A DNA stretch of 64,000 nucleotides, taken from Myxococcales bacterium. GTDB taxonomy: Bacteria; Myxococcota_A; UBA9160; UBA4427. This document shows positions 55,490 to 64,000 of the stretch, in pieces. The position numbers were made by a program, and so were the translations under genes. Below the pieces are notes generated by a model. The model searched no databases, had not been told where the DNA came from, and was given only the letters and a program-made list of their open reading frames with translations. The stretch covers positions 62,001 to 126,000 of the forward strand of contig DUCN01000011.1 in assembly GCA_012959805.1 (NCBI GenBank). Reading direction: 5' to 3'. How positions within the stretch are numbered: the first letter of the stretch is position 1; each line of letters opens with the position of its first letter.

Positions 55490-56053
55490 CTAGAAGAGAA
55501 AGTCCAACGACATCGTCTCACGCAACTTCGCGCGAACTCGAAACCGAACCAGCAGGTCTGAGTTGCCAATCGAAACGGGGTGCACCGCTCGGAATAGCTC
55601 CATTTTCCGGTTGAGGAATGGATTCTCCGGCTCGACTTCGCCGGTCGGACCGAGATCGATTGCATCGGCAAGAGCCGCACCGGGCGTCGTTCTTTTCGAC
55701 GAGCCGTTGCCACTGGACCGAATAGCGAGCAGGGCTGCGAGATTCGGACGTCGCTCGCGGGGCAGCGACATCTCATCCTCGACCACGCTCGGACGGGTAT
55801 CGCTGAGTTCGGACTGAGCTGCTTTGGGTGTCAGTTCCGTGCGGGCGGGAACAGGGGCGGCAGCAGGAGCCGAATTCACGGGGCTGCCTGTCTCGGCCGC
55901 GAAAATCGTGTCGGAATTGCCGACCGCTCCCGAGGCGGTGAACAAGAAAAGAGTTGCCGTCATCACGACCAGCCGGAAGCTCAAGAACTTCGCGGGCCGG
56001 ACAATTGAATCGTCAGCATGCTCCAATAATGCTTGTACGGCCCTGTGTCGCAC
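55490..56053 (-). CDS. predicted exported protein of unknown function
   Basis: A 187-residue protein. The GTG start at 56053 is supported by GGAGG 7 bp upstream and an extended -10 promoter just beyond. The hydrophobic stretch RLVVMTATLFLFTASGAVGN looks like a signal peptide. A Pro/Ala/Ser-rich segment follows and a basic C-terminal part (PENPFLNRKMELFRAVHPVS, RFRVRAKLRETMSLDFLF). The family is not recognised. It lies 21-42 bp from the M18 gene start on the same strand, so it may be co-transcribed upstream of it. Confidence 0.6.
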   Translation of the reverse strand: MRHRAVQALLEHADDSIVRPAKFLSFRLVVMTATLFLFTASGAVGNSDTIFAAETGSPVNSAPAAAPVPARTELTPKAAQSELSDTRPSVVEDEMSLPRERRPNLAALLAIRSSGNGSSKRTTPGAALADAIDLGPTGEVEPENPFLNRKMELFRAVHPVSIGNSDLLVRFRVRAKLRETMSLDFLF

Positions 56054-56083
56054 TATGCGACCTCCGCCTTTTAATGTGGGGTG

Positions 56084-56092
56084 ATTATACCA
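56084..56092 (-). promoter_or_regulatory. extended -10 promoter of the exported-protein gene
   Basis: The minus strand reads TGGTATAAT, a perfect sigma-70 -10 hexamer with the extended TGn motif, about 31 bp upstream of the GTG at 56053. No good -35 is present, as is common for extended -10 promoters. The predicted leader is about 25 bases and includes the GGAGG ribosome site. Confidence 0.6.
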
Positions 56093-56287
56093 TAGCGAGG
56101 GGTGCAAGTGGTGAGCCAATCGCCCTTATACCCCTGAAGCTCTCGTTGCTCTCATTTCGAGCTGAACCGAATTTTATGAAATGAATCGATGTGAGGTCGA
56201 CAGCTCTTAGAACGTGGGTGTCCCATTTTGGAAATCCGCTTCCTCCCTTCGGGGCATACGCATAATGCGGTGCAGGGAGAGTAGCCG

Positions 56288-56869
56288 TCAGCGCGGTCCG
56301 ACGGGTGCGCGCGAGAGCCAGTCGGACGCCTTTCGCGCCATGCGCAGCAGGCTTTCCTCGTAGAAAAGATTTGCAACGTCGCGTTTTGGGAACCAGCGGA
56401 CTTCCTTCGACTCGCTTTCCTGGTGAAGGATGGGCTGCTGGTCAGAGACCTCGAGTAGAAATCGAATATCGTGATGTTGATGTGTCGGATCGGCACCATG
56501 CGCGGGAATATCATGGACATCCAGATCCAGAATTTCGGGCGAACCGTTTTCTGGCAGCGACCGAAAATCGCGCAGACCCGATTCTTCTTCGGCTTCGCGC
56601 AGCGCCGATGCGAGCACATCAACTTCACCATCCGCATGACCGCCGAGCTGGAGCCAACGCCCGAGCTTCCGATGATGCGTGAGCAATACCGCGCCACTCT
56701 CGCGCGATACGATCCAAGCCGAGGAAGTGATATGCCCGGGGAAGCAGTCTCGATGAAAGCAGCGATCGAAATTCGCAAGAAGACCTCGAAGACGATCGAG
56801 GGTGGCCGTCTCCTCCGGATGGCGCGAATGATAGCGATCCAAGAGGTTCACGAGATCTGAACGATTCAT
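56288..56869 (-). CDS. Nudix hydrolase
   Basis: A 193-residue protein with a complete Nudix box: GGHADGEVDVLASALREAEE followed by ESGL. It resembles the small bacterial Nudix proteins with an N-terminal helical segment (FDRCFHRDCFPGHITSSAWI). HQHHDIRFLLEVSDQQPIL and EVRWFPKRDVANLF follow the box. The substrate is unknown. It is distinct from the larger Nudix at 51326. Confidence 0.9.
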   Translation of the reverse strand: MNRSDLVNLLDRYHSRHPEETATLDRLRGLLANFDRCFHRDCFPGHITSSAWIVSRESGAVLLTHHRKLGRWLQLGGHADGEVDVLASALREAEEESGLRDFRSLPENGSPEILDLDVHDIPAHGADPTHQHHDIRFLLEVSDQQPILHQESESKEVRWFPKRDVANLFYEESLLRMARKASDWLSRAPVGPR

Positions 56870-56899
56870 ATTGGAAAACTAGCATTCACGGGGCCACTA

Positions 56900-58324
56900 T
56901 TAGAACGCCAGTCCGAATCCAGCCGAAAAATTTAGGCCCTCCGAGGAAAATCCGAAATCGGCCCGGAAGATGGCAGTTCGTTCCACGGTCGCACGTGCAC
57001 TCACGCCATAGCTCTGGCGGACAGTCTCGTGAAAGAGTTGCGCTGCGTCCGCACCGACACCGCCTACTTCGTAGAAGACGGCGGCTCCGATTCTTTCTAT
57101 TCGAATATGTCGCCAGACGGTAAAGCCTCGCGGAATCACCCAGAAGCGATACTCCGCGGCCGCCGTCCAGATCGCGTCATCCCTAAATCGGCCAGGGACG
57201 AAACCGCGTAGGTGCCAGATTCCGCCCAGCGTCGGACGATCGAAGAAAGGTAGATCTCCCGAGCTCACGCTCGATAGAAAATGCAGCGCCAATGCATCGG
57301 TCGGTGGATGTTCTTCTGCTTCGGACCCACCGTCATGGAAGATGGGCCAAACTGGGAAGACCTTGTCCCCGAAGATCGTGTAAATCGCGCCGACCCTACC
57401 CTTGGATTGCGCAAGCGCAGCATCTACGCCAAGTCCGATGGCACTTCCTCGATATGCGTTCGTCTGACTATCCCGTGTATCCCAGCGAGCCCCGGCCCGA
57501 AACCATCCAAGACCAATCCCATCGGATTCGGCGAAGAGCCCCGGAAATCCTCCAGCGGCGAGCGGGTCGTTCGTTGATGGAACACCACTGACGCGGCCAC
57601 CGGCCAGCCAGTGGCCCTCGCCTAACAATCCGACATCGATGACGAAATCTGACAAAGCATCTGAATAGGGCCCGAGCGCCTCAACGGAGTCCAGTGATAT
57701 CGACAATCCAACGTCGAGAAACACGACTTCATCAGTAAAACTGGTCTCGTCGCGTTCCTTAGTCGATGGACCAATTCCAAAAAAACGACGAGTCAGGGTT
57801 TTCCGGTACCCACCGCCGGCGCGAACGAAGCTTCGCTCCTCCTGCAGGATTCCGCCCTCTGGAAGATCCAGATGTTTGAGCCATCGTCTCCACAAGAGCA
57901 CATAACTCTGCTGCCCTTCCGTGGTGTACGAGAAGAATCCGCCCAGGAATTCACGTCGGCGCTGCTTTCTAAAATCGATATCCGTGAGCGCTAAACCAAC
58001 GCCGGTCCCAATGTCGGAATTCGCAAAGACGAGGGGTGTGACGAAACTCGAAACGAGGAACCGCTCGAATAAATTACCGGGCTTGATTCGGCCTTCCGGC
58101 ACGTATCGCCAATTGTCCGGATCGCTCACGAATGCCGACTTGTCGACCTTCGGGATACGTCCATCCGCCTCCATGCCTCGATAGGGGTCGAAGGGATCAC
58201 CGACCGCGTCGAGTGCCGGTGTCGCCGGCGCACGCATTTCATCCTGCGCACGTGCCGGCTCGACCGCCAGGCTCACGCATAGCATCATCCAAATCGATGC
58301 CTTCAGCCGCCGCAACGACGCCAC
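56900..58324 (-). CDS. outer-membrane beta-barrel protein, Omp85/D15-like
   Basis: Starting at the GTG at 58324 (474 residues; the frame is open to 58393) gives a clean signal peptide ending VSLAVEPARAQ. A stretch of alternating beta-strands follows, with LGGIWHLRGFVPGRFRDDAI close to the (V/I)RGF/Y motif of D15 barrels, and the C-terminal strand ends LNFSAGFGLAF with a terminal Phe. No POTRA repeats are obvious, so it is a short barrel of the patatin/D15-like group rather than BamA. The transported ligand is unknown. Confidence 0.8.
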   Translation of the reverse strand: MASLRRLKASIWMMLCVSLAVEPARAQDEMRAPATPALDAVGDPFDPYRGMEADGRIPKVDKSAFVSDPDNWRYVPEGRIKPGNLFERFLVSSFVTPLVFANSDIGTGVGLALTDIDFRKQRRREFLGGFFSYTTEGQQSYVLLWRRWLKHLDLPEGGILQEERSFVRAGGGYRKTLTRRFFGIGPSTKERDETSFTDEVVFLDVGLSISLDSVEALGPYSDALSDFVIDVGLLGEGHWLAGGRVSGVPSTNDPLAAGGFPGLFAESDGIGLGWFRAGARWDTRDSQTNAYRGSAIGLGVDAALAQSKGRVGAIYTIFGDKVFPVWPIFHDGGSEAEEHPPTDALALHFLSSVSSGDLPFFDRPTLGGIWHLRGFVPGRFRDDAIWTAAAEYRFWVIPRGFTVWRHIRIERIGAAVFYEVGGVGADAAQLFHETVRQSYGVSARATVERTAIFRADFGFSSEGLNFSAGFGLAF

Positions 58325-58394
58325 TTCCCACCACGCGAACGCCGATGGAATCCACGAATCAGACTCGGATTTAACGCTTCGCGAGCCTAGCAAC

Positions 58395-59753
58395 TCAGCC
58401 TTCCACCGGCGTCCTCATTGTGACGAATTCTTCGGCAGAGGTCGGGTGGATCCCAATCGTCGCGTCGAAATCTGCCTTCGTTGAGCCCGCCTTGATTGCA
58501 ACCGCAAACCCCTGGACGATCTCGCCCGCCTCGGGACCCACCATATGAAGCCCCACCACGCGGTCGCTTTTCTTGTCGACCAGCAGTTTCATCATCGTCC
58601 GTTCCCATCCTCCTGTAAGCGTCTGCCGAAGAGCTTGAAAGGTCGATCGATAAACCTCAACTTCGCCGTATCGCTCTCGTGCCTGAGTCTCCGTGAGCCC
58701 GACAGTCCCGACCGGAGGCTGCGTAAACACGGCCGCCGGAACATCTTCATGATCGGGCGAAAGCGGATTGTCGTTGAAGAGCGTTTCGGCGATACAGACA
58801 CCCTCATGGAGGGCTACGGGGGTCAGGTTGATGCGATCCGTAACATCTCCGATCGCCCAGATGCTTGGAATCGTCGTGCGCGAAATTTCATCCACGACAA
58901 TCGCGCCACTCGGCGCCAGCTCGACACCGACATCTTCAAGGCCAAGATTCGCACTCAGTGGATGACGTCCGGTCGCGTAGAGAATCTGCCCAGCATCAAG
59001 CGTCGAACCATCGGTGAGCTTCGCGGAGATCCCCGACTCGGTTTTCTCGATCGCCGTCACATTCGTGTCGAAACGGAGATCGATGCCCCGGCTTCGAAGC
59101 TGTTCGGCCAGATGACTACGCACATCATCGTCGAAGCCCCGAAGAAAGAGCGGCCCTCGATAGAGCTGGGTCACTTCGACACCCAGCCCATGCAGGATGC
59201 AGGCAAACTCGGCCGCGATATAGCCTCCGCCCACAATGATCGCTTTGCGCGGCAGTTCGTCGAGAAAGAAGATCTCATTCGATGTGATCGCGTGCTCGGC
59301 TCCCGGGATCTCTGGAACTGTCGGCCAGCCTCCCGTGGCCACGAGAATATTCTCGGTGCTGTAACGCGTGCCCTCGACTTCGACGGTATGCGCGTCGACG
59401 ATCGTCGCACGGCCATCTATATGCTGAACTCCAGCATCCCGAAGAAGCCCGTCGAAGATGCCATTGAGTCGCTCGATCTCGCGGGTCTTGTTGTCTCGAA
59501 GCGTGGGCCAGTCAAAACTCGCAGAGGGCACGCTCCATCCAAAACCCGAGGTCGCACTCTCCATCTCATCACGAAAATGAGAGGCATAGACGAAGAGCTT
59601 CTTGGGTACGCATCCGACATTCACGCAGGTCCCGCCGAGATAGCGCTCTTCGGCGACCGCCACGCGCGCTCCTCGATCCGCGGAAAAGCGCGCGGCCCGC
59701 ACGCCACCCGAGCCCGCCCCGATTACAAATAAGTCGAATTCTCGATCAGCCAA
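58395..59753 (-). CDS. gor: glutathione-disulfide reductase
   Basis: FAD/NADPH disulfide reductase, 452 residues, from a TTG at 59753 preceded by AGGAGG at a spacing of 5. FAD motif FVIGAGSGGVRAARFSADRG, redox pair GGTCVNVGCVPKKLF, NADPH motif IVGGGYIAAEFACILHGLGV and the C-terminal catalytic IHPTSAEEFVTM are all present. It matches glutathione reductase rather than lipoamide dehydrogenase or mercuric reductase. It keeps the GSH pool reduced; together with the gamma-glutamyltransferase gene it points to glutathione use. Confidence 0.94.
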   Translation of the reverse strand: MADREFDLFVIGAGSGGVRAARFSADRGARVAVAEERYLGGTCVNVGCVPKKLFVYASHFRDEMESATSGFGWSVPSASFDWPTLRDNKTREIERLNGIFDGLLRDAGVQHIDGRATIVDAHTVEVEGTRYSTENILVATGGWPTVPEIPGAEHAITSNEIFFLDELPRKAIIVGGGYIAAEFACILHGLGVEVTQLYRGPLFLRGFDDDVRSHLAEQLRSRGIDLRFDTNVTAIEKTESGISAKLTDGSTLDAGQILYATGRHPLSANLGLEDVGVELAPSGAIVVDEISRTTIPSIWAIGDVTDRINLTPVALHEGVCIAETLFNDNPLSPDHEDVPAAVFTQPPVGTVGLTETQARERYGEVEVYRSTFQALRQTLTGGWERTMMKLLVDKKSDRVVGLHMVGPEAGEIVQGFAVAIKAGSTKADFDATIGIHPTSAEEFVTMRTPVEG

Positions 59754-59919
59754 GATCCCCTCCTTCGTCTCGCGTGTTCGCGAGCAATCACGATAGCCCC
59801 ACTTCCTTGAATACCTTCGATCCGGTTTGGTTTCCGTCTGAAAATGTGATCCCATGCGACCTCGGATCAGCGACCTTGAGAACCGGTCGCATCAACGCGC
59901 GTCAAAGGGAGGTTGGCCA

Positions 59920-60849
59920 ATGGCGGAAAGCACAGAAGACGATGCCTCCTCGCCCAGCCGACCGGGACCGAGACGGGTCCCGGCGCTCGTTCTCTCCGGC
60001 TTTCTCGGATCGGGGAAGACCACCGTCGTTCAGCGCCTACTCGAAGACGCCAAACGCCGCGGAATCCGAATCGCGCTGATCTCGAATGAGCTTGGCGAAC
60101 TCGGCATCGATCGCGCGCTGCTCGGAGCCGGCGACCAGCTCTACGTCGAACTCGAGGGGGGATGCGTGTGTTGTGAGCTCAGTGATGACCTACTCGACAC
60201 GCTGACCCAATTGCATCGAGAGGTCGATCCGGATCGATTCGTCATCGAAACCTCCGGTGTCGCCCTACCCTATGACACGCAACTGAATTTCTGGCGCGAA
60301 CCGGCCTGTGATTTCATTGGCGATGACATGGCCGTCGTTGTCGTCAATGCGGACCAGCTTCATGAGGGTCGCGACCTCGTCGGCACCTTCGAGGACCAGG
60401 TCCAATCCGCCGATCTTCTCATCCTGAACAAAATGGACTTAATTCCGGAATCCGACCGAGCCGCGATCGAACAACAGCTTCGTGAGATCGAACCGGAAGC
60501 GCCAATCGTCCACGCGATTCGCGGCGAATTCGATCTCGACCTGCTCTTCCCACCCGACGCGGGCGAGGTCGAGGTGGAGGTCGATCGTCGAGGCACTGGC
60601 CCCGAGTCGCGGCCCCATCATCACGAACAATTCGAGACCAGCCTCTGGAAACCTGCGATCGGCATCACTGTGGCGGAAATCGAGCAAGAGCTGACAAGCG
60701 ATGGGCTACTGCGCGCAAAGGGATTCGCCTCGACGGACGAGGGAATTCGACTCGTTCAGGTCGTCGGCCGCCGCATCGAAATCACGGCTCCGCCTTTCGA
60801 CCCGCCAGATGAACTCATCGGCCAAATCGTGCTCATCCGCCGCGCCTGA
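59920..60849 (+). CDS. CobW/G3E family GTPase (metallochaperone type)
   Basis: A 309-residue G3E GTPase. The ATG at 59920 has GGAGG 7 bp upstream. Walker A is LSGFLGSGKTTVVQRLL, and the metal-binding CxCC motif is ELEGGCVCCELSDDLLDTL. ETSGVALPYD, LILNKMDLI and the His-rich RPHHHEQFETSLW are also seen. Family members deliver zinc, cobalt or iron to target enzymes. The metal is unknown; a cobalt role with the B12-dependent nrdJ is speculative. Confidence 0.9.
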   Translation: MAESTEDDASSPSRPGPRRVPALVLSGFLGSGKTTVVQRLLEDAKRRGIRIALISNELGELGIDRALLGAGDQLYVELEGGCVCCELSDDLLDTLTQLHREVDPDRFVIETSGVALPYDTQLNFWREPACDFIGDDMAVVVVNADQLHEGRDLVGTFEDQVQSADLLILNKMDLIPESDRAAIEQQLREIEPEAPIVHAIRGEFDLDLLFPPDAGEVEVEVDRRGTGPESRPHHHEQFETSLWKPAIGITVAEIEQELTSDGLLRAKGFASTDEGIRLVQVVGRRIEITAPPFDPPDELIGQIVLIRRA

Positions 60850-60934
60850 CCAATCCATCGATGCCCTGCGCATCGAGAGGCCGTGCACTCAAGAGTTTCG
60901 CGTGTGCAGGAATGTCGCACTCGGCCGATTTGCG

Positions 60935-61651
60935 TCAGCGTCTTTTCTTGGCGGGGGATTTATTCTTGGCGATGGCCTTGCGCGAAACCGGACCGCCGCC
61001 ACCCGACCGCGCCTCTTCGGCGATCCGCTTCTTCGAAGCGGCCCAGCCACAGATCGGACAGTTCGCGAGATCGTGTCCCCGCGCCGGACAATATCCACGC
61101 CCGAAATAGATCATCGAGAGATGGACGCGCGCCCAGGCCGCTCGAGGGAAGACGACCTTCAGGTCTCGCTCGGTCTTTTCGACGCTCTTGCCATCGGATA
61201 ACCCCCAGCGCGCGGCAAGTCGATGAATATGGGTGTCTACTGGAAGAGCCGGAACGCCAAAGGCCTGAATCAGTACGACACTCGCGGTCTTATGACCCAC
61301 GCCGGGCAAAGCCTCGAGTGCTTCCATATCCGCGGGCACGACGCCGTCATGCTCGCGCACCAGCAACTCCGACATTCCCTTGAGGTTCTTCGCTTTACCT
61401 GGGGCCAGACCACAGGAACGAATTTTGGCCAAAATGTCTTCCACCGAACATTTCGCCATCGCCGCCGGCGTTCGCGCCATGCGGAAGAGCCCGGGCGTCA
61501 CGAGATTGACCCGTTCATCCGTCGTCTGGGCAGAAAGTGCCACCGCGACCAGTAGGGTAAACGGATCCTCATGATCCAGAGGGATTGGGGGCTTAGGGTA
61601 GAGCTCATCGAGAATTTCGAGAATTCGCTCCGCTTTCTCGATTCGCTTCAC
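60935..61651 (-). CDS. nth: endonuclease III (DNA glycosylase/AP lyase)
   Basis: Base-excision enzyme for oxidised pyrimidines, 238 residues. The helix-hairpin-helix with the catalytic Lys is LEALPGVGHKTASVVLIQAF and the catalytic Asp is in PVDTHIHRLAARWGL. The Fe-S loop reads YCPARGHDLANCPICGWAA: three Cys with spacing 9 and 2, and no fourth Cys nearby, unlike the C-x6-C-x2-C-x5-C of E. coli Nth. The C-terminal 25 residues are Lys/Arg-rich. Confidence 0.93.
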   Translation of the reverse strand: MKRIEKAERILEILDELYPKPPIPLDHEDPFTLLVAVALSAQTTDERVNLVTPGLFRMARTPAAMAKCSVEDILAKIRSCGLAPGKAKNLKGMSELLVREHDGVVPADMEALEALPGVGHKTASVVLIQAFGVPALPVDTHIHRLAARWGLSDGKSVEKTERDLKVVFPRAAWARVHLSMIYFGRGYCPARGHDLANCPICGWAASKKRIAEEARSGGGGPVSRKAIAKNKSPAKKRR

Positions 61652-61846
61652 CGCTAGCTCTGCCTTTTTCGACGACTCGCGCCGACCGACGCCCGGGAAT
61701 CATTTTGAAATCATGTTAGCCAAGACCGCTTCCCTCGGCGCGTAGAGCGACTAGTCTCTTGGAGCCCGACCCAGGATTTGACGTGACGCCGAATCGTGAG
61801 TCGGGTTCCCGTCTGCTCTGGCACTCCGCGGCCGGGTGGCTGAAGG

Positions 61847-62722
61847 ATGATCTTGCCGACTTTTGAACCAAGCCAGAATACCGATTTCCCCTGGTCGGGA
61901 GGCAAGCTGCGGATCGCCGGAGCCACGGACGTCGGACATGTCCGGCGCGTCAATCAAGATGCCTATGGCTATTTTTGCGATGATGAACGCGAGGAAGTGC
62001 TCATGGTGGTCGCCGATGGACTCGGTGGACATCGAGGCGGCGAGGTCGCAAGCCGGATGGCAATCGAGTCTCTGGAATCCGAATTCCGCGACGGCGACGG
62101 CGACAACGATCCCCGCGTTCGACTCACGAACGCAATCGAATCAGCGAATCAGCACATTCTCACCGCCGCCCGCAAGGATCGGACGCTCGATGGCATGGGA
62201 ACCACCATCGTCTGTCTCCTGCTCTCACAGAACGGCCCGTCGGTCATTGCCCATGTCGGTGATAGTCGGCTGTATCGACTTCGCACGGGCACATTCAGCG
62301 CGATGACCCAGGATCATTCGCTCGTCGCGACGCTGCTTCGAGAAGGCGTGCTGAGCGAGCAAGAAGCCAAAGACGATCCGAGGCGGAATCAGATTCTGAG
62401 TGCACTGGGCGTCCGGGACGAGCTCGAGGTCGAAGTGAACGAAGCGCACCCGCTGGCCAACGATCGGTATCTACTCTGCTCAGACGGTCTCCACGGTCTT
62501 GTCGACGATCACCAAATCAAGAGACTCCTCTCTGCGGATGACGAATCTGACGGTTGGGCTACGAGCCTGATCGCCGCCGCGAATCGCGCTGGCGGAAACG
62601 ACAACATCACCTGCCTGGTCGCGAGCCTGCCCAAATCCACCCTGTTTCCGGCCCTTCGCGCCGGGACCTCACGTCTGGTGGCGACGACTCGCTCGCTCTT
62701 CCGAAAAGAGCCGAGCAAATGA
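61847..62722 (+). CDS. PP2C-family serine/threonine phosphatase
   Basis: A 291-residue metal-dependent phosphatase (Stp1 type). [19 protein letters not shown], the metal site [57 protein letters not shown] and [12 protein letters not shown] are the sequential PP2C motifs. It removes phosphate from Ser/Thr of substrate proteins and usually balances a Hanks-type kinase; no such kinase lies in the window. The helicase gene follows 10 bp downstream. Confidence 0.92.
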   Translation: MILPTFEPSQNTDFPWSGGKLRIAGATDVGHVRRVNQDAYGYFCDDEREEVLMVVADGLGGHRGGEVASRMAIESLESEFRDGDGDNDPRVRLTNAIESANQHILTAARKDRTLDGMGTTIVCLLLSQNGPSVIAHVGDSRLYRLRTGTFSAMTQDHSLVATLLREGVLSEQEAKDDPRRNQILSALGVRDELEVEVNEAHPLANDRYLLCSDGLHGLVDDHQIKRLLSADDESDGWATSLIAAANRAGGNDNITCLVASLPKSTLFPALRAGTSRLVATTRSLFRKEPSK

Positions 62723-62732
62723 CCTTTCATCC

Positions 62733-64000
62733 ATGACCCGAGAGCATCGACGACTCATCGATTGGGTTCCCGTCGGCGGCCTCTCGGATTCTGAGGCGAT
62801 CCTCGACCGATTTACCCGCTGGTGTAGCGATGCTGGCCTCTCGCTCTACGACGCTCAGGAAGAGGCACTGCTCGAGATCGCCACGAATCGTCATGTCGTT
62901 CTCAGTACGCCCACCGGGTCGGGCAAATCCCTCGTCGCATTGGGTATGCATTTCAAGGCGTTATGCGAGGGAAAGCGGTCTTTCTATACCGCCCCGATCA
63001 AGGCGCTGACGAGCGAGAAATTCTTCGCACTCTGCGAGGAATTTGGTGCCGAGAATGTCGGCATGCTGACCGGCGACGCTGCGATCAACTGGGCGGCCCC
63101 TATCATCTGCTGCACGGCTGAAATTCTTGCCAACATGGCGCTGCGACAAGGCCTGAAAACCGACGCGCCTTATGTCGTGATGGATGAGTTTCACTTTTTT
63201 TCGGATCGCGACCGCGGTTGGGCTTGGCAGATCCCTCTACTCGTCTTGAAGCGAAGCCGTTTTCTGCTGATGTCCGCCACCCTTGGAAACACGGCGGCGA
63301 TCGAAGAGCGAATTGCCGAGCGGACGGGGCGGGAAGTCGCTCACGTGCATAGCGATGAACGCCCGGTTCCCCTCGATTTCAGGTACCGAGAAACTCCGGT
63401 CGTCGAGACGGTCGAATCGCTTCTCGCGACCGACAAAGATCCCATCTACATGGTTCATTTCACCCAGCGCGATGCCGCCGAACAGGCCCAGGGCCTCACC
63501 AGCGGTCAATTGACGACGAAGGAAGAAAAGCGCGCGCTGACCGACGCCATCGGCGCCTTTCGATTCGACTCGCCCTACGGCAAGGACATCCAGCGCTTTC
63601 TCAAATTCGGCATCGGTCTCCACCACGCAGGCATCCTTCCGAAATATCGCCTTCTCGTCGAACAACTCGCCCAGCGCGGGCTTCTCAAGGTGATCTGCGG
63701 GACCGATACCCTGGGCGTCGGCGTGAATATTCCGATTCGCAGCGTCTTGTTCACGAAGCTTTCGAAATACGATGGCGAAAAGGTCGGCATTCTCTCGGTT
63801 CGAAATTTCAAGCAGATCGCAGGGCGTGCCGGGCGCCGAGGATTCGATGTCGCCGGCAGCGTCATCTGTCAGGCCCCAGAGCATGTCATCGAGAACCAGC
63901 GGGCGGCGGCCCGGGCGGCCGCATCCGGGCGCAAGAAAGAAAAGAAGAAGAAAAATCCGCCACGTGGTTTCGTCGCCTGGTCTGCTGAGACCTTCGAGCA
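62733..64000 (+). CDS. Ski2-like DEAD/DEAH-box RNA/DNA helicase (cut by right edge)
   Basis: The frame from the ATG at 62733 runs off the end after about 422 codons. Q-motif-like [20 protein letters not shown] precedes motif [24 protein letters not shown] (Ia), DEFHFF (II, DEFH type), [11 protein letters not shown] (III), [20 protein letters not shown] and [12 protein letters not shown] (VI) are all present, giving an intact SF2 core. A Lys/Arg-rich run follows at the right edge. The ordering matches actinobacterial-type DUF3516-linked helicases. It follows the PP2C gene closely and is probably in the same operon. Confidence 0.9.
   Translation, partial: MTREHRRLIDWVPVGGLSDSEAILDRFTRWCSDAGLSLYDAQEEALLEIATNRHVVLSTPTGSGKSLVALGMHFKALCEGKRSFYTAPIKALTSEKFFALCEEFGAENVGMLTGDAAINWAAPIICCTAEILANMALRQGLKTDAPYVVMDEFHFFSDRDRGWAWQIPLLVLKRSRFLLMSATLGNTAAIEERIAERTGREVAHVHSDERPVPLDFRYRETPVVETVESLLATDKDPIYMVHFTQRDAAEQAQGLTSGQLTTKEEKRALTDAIGAFRFDSPYGKDIQRFLKFGIGLHHAGILPKYRLLVEQLAQRGLLKVICGTDTLGVGVNIPIRSVLFTKLSKYDGEKVGILSVRNFKQIAGRAGRRGFDVAGSVICQAPEHVIENQRAAARAAASGRKKEKKKKNPPRGFVAWSAETFE

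Noticed and set aside
58545-59732. Plus-strand frame of 395 codons across gor
   Set aside because: It is the antisense frame of glutathione reductase, whose motifs are complete.

Overview
The window is a 64 kb chromosomal stretch of a GC-rich Gram-negative bacterium with dense, mostly housekeeping gene content. The cell envelope is diderm: there is a LolA lipoprotein carrier, Lgt, an Omp85/D15-type barrel, MltG, MreB and a PilT-type pilus retraction ATPase. A PilZ protein, HEAT-repeat and SCP2-like proteins, acyl-CoA dehydrogenase, ETF-quinone oxidoreductase and an Asp/Gly-rich type-3-repeat secreted-protein remnant fit a deltaproteobacterial relative (Myxococcota, Desulfobacterota or Binatota). 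That placement is inferred from gene content only. Cofactor F420 use is suggested by an LLM-class oxidoreductase and an NpdG-type F420:NADP oxidoreductase.

Layout. 1-10.7 kb (mostly minus strand): ispG (partial), alaS, pilT, a gamma-glutamyltransferase without signal peptide, a small membrane protein, recA, cinA, pgpA. 10.9-15.6 kb: HEAT-repeat protein, LLM oxidoreductase, then a ruvX-mltG-SCP2 operon. 15.5-25 kb (minus): a decayed secreted protein, mreB, and a complete Pup-proteasome locus transcribed in the order mpa, dop, pup, prcB, prcA, pafA, followed by an unknown single-pass membrane coiled-coil protein. 25-30 kb: a 1.1 kb gene-poor stretch, lolA, ftsK and divergent ssb. 30-42.6 kb: a flippase-like membrane protein, an acyltransferase, PilZ, radC, an ECF sigma/anti-sigma pair, moaC, a lipase-like hydrolase with a lytic transglycosylase, an orphan histidine kinase, lgt and an unknown helical protein. 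42.9-56 kb: ETF-QO, a patatin-like protein, a broken hotdog-fold gene, the B12-dependent ribonucleotide reductase nrdJ with a structured leader, npdG, DUF971, Nudix, acyl-CoA dehydrogenase, M18 aminopeptidase and an unknown exported protein. 56-64 kb: Nudix, outer-membrane barrel, glutathione reductase, CobW-type GTPase, nth, PP2C phosphatase and a Ski2-like helicase cut by the right edge.

The most notable content is the full pupylation-proteasome system in a diderm bacterium. Pup ends in Gly-Gly-Glu, so it is ligation-competent without deamidation, yet Dop is retained. This predicts that Dop acts as a depupylase. PrcB has a 52-residue propeptide ahead of its catalytic Thr, and Mpa ends in the gate-opening Gln-Tyr-Leu motif. 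The membrane coiled-coil protein only 10 bp behind pafA and just ahead of mreB is a candidate uncharacterised partner. Other points of interest are a structured RNA candidate ahead of nrdJ and two decaying genes. No tRNA, rRNA, CRISPR array, insertion sequence or prophage was recognised.
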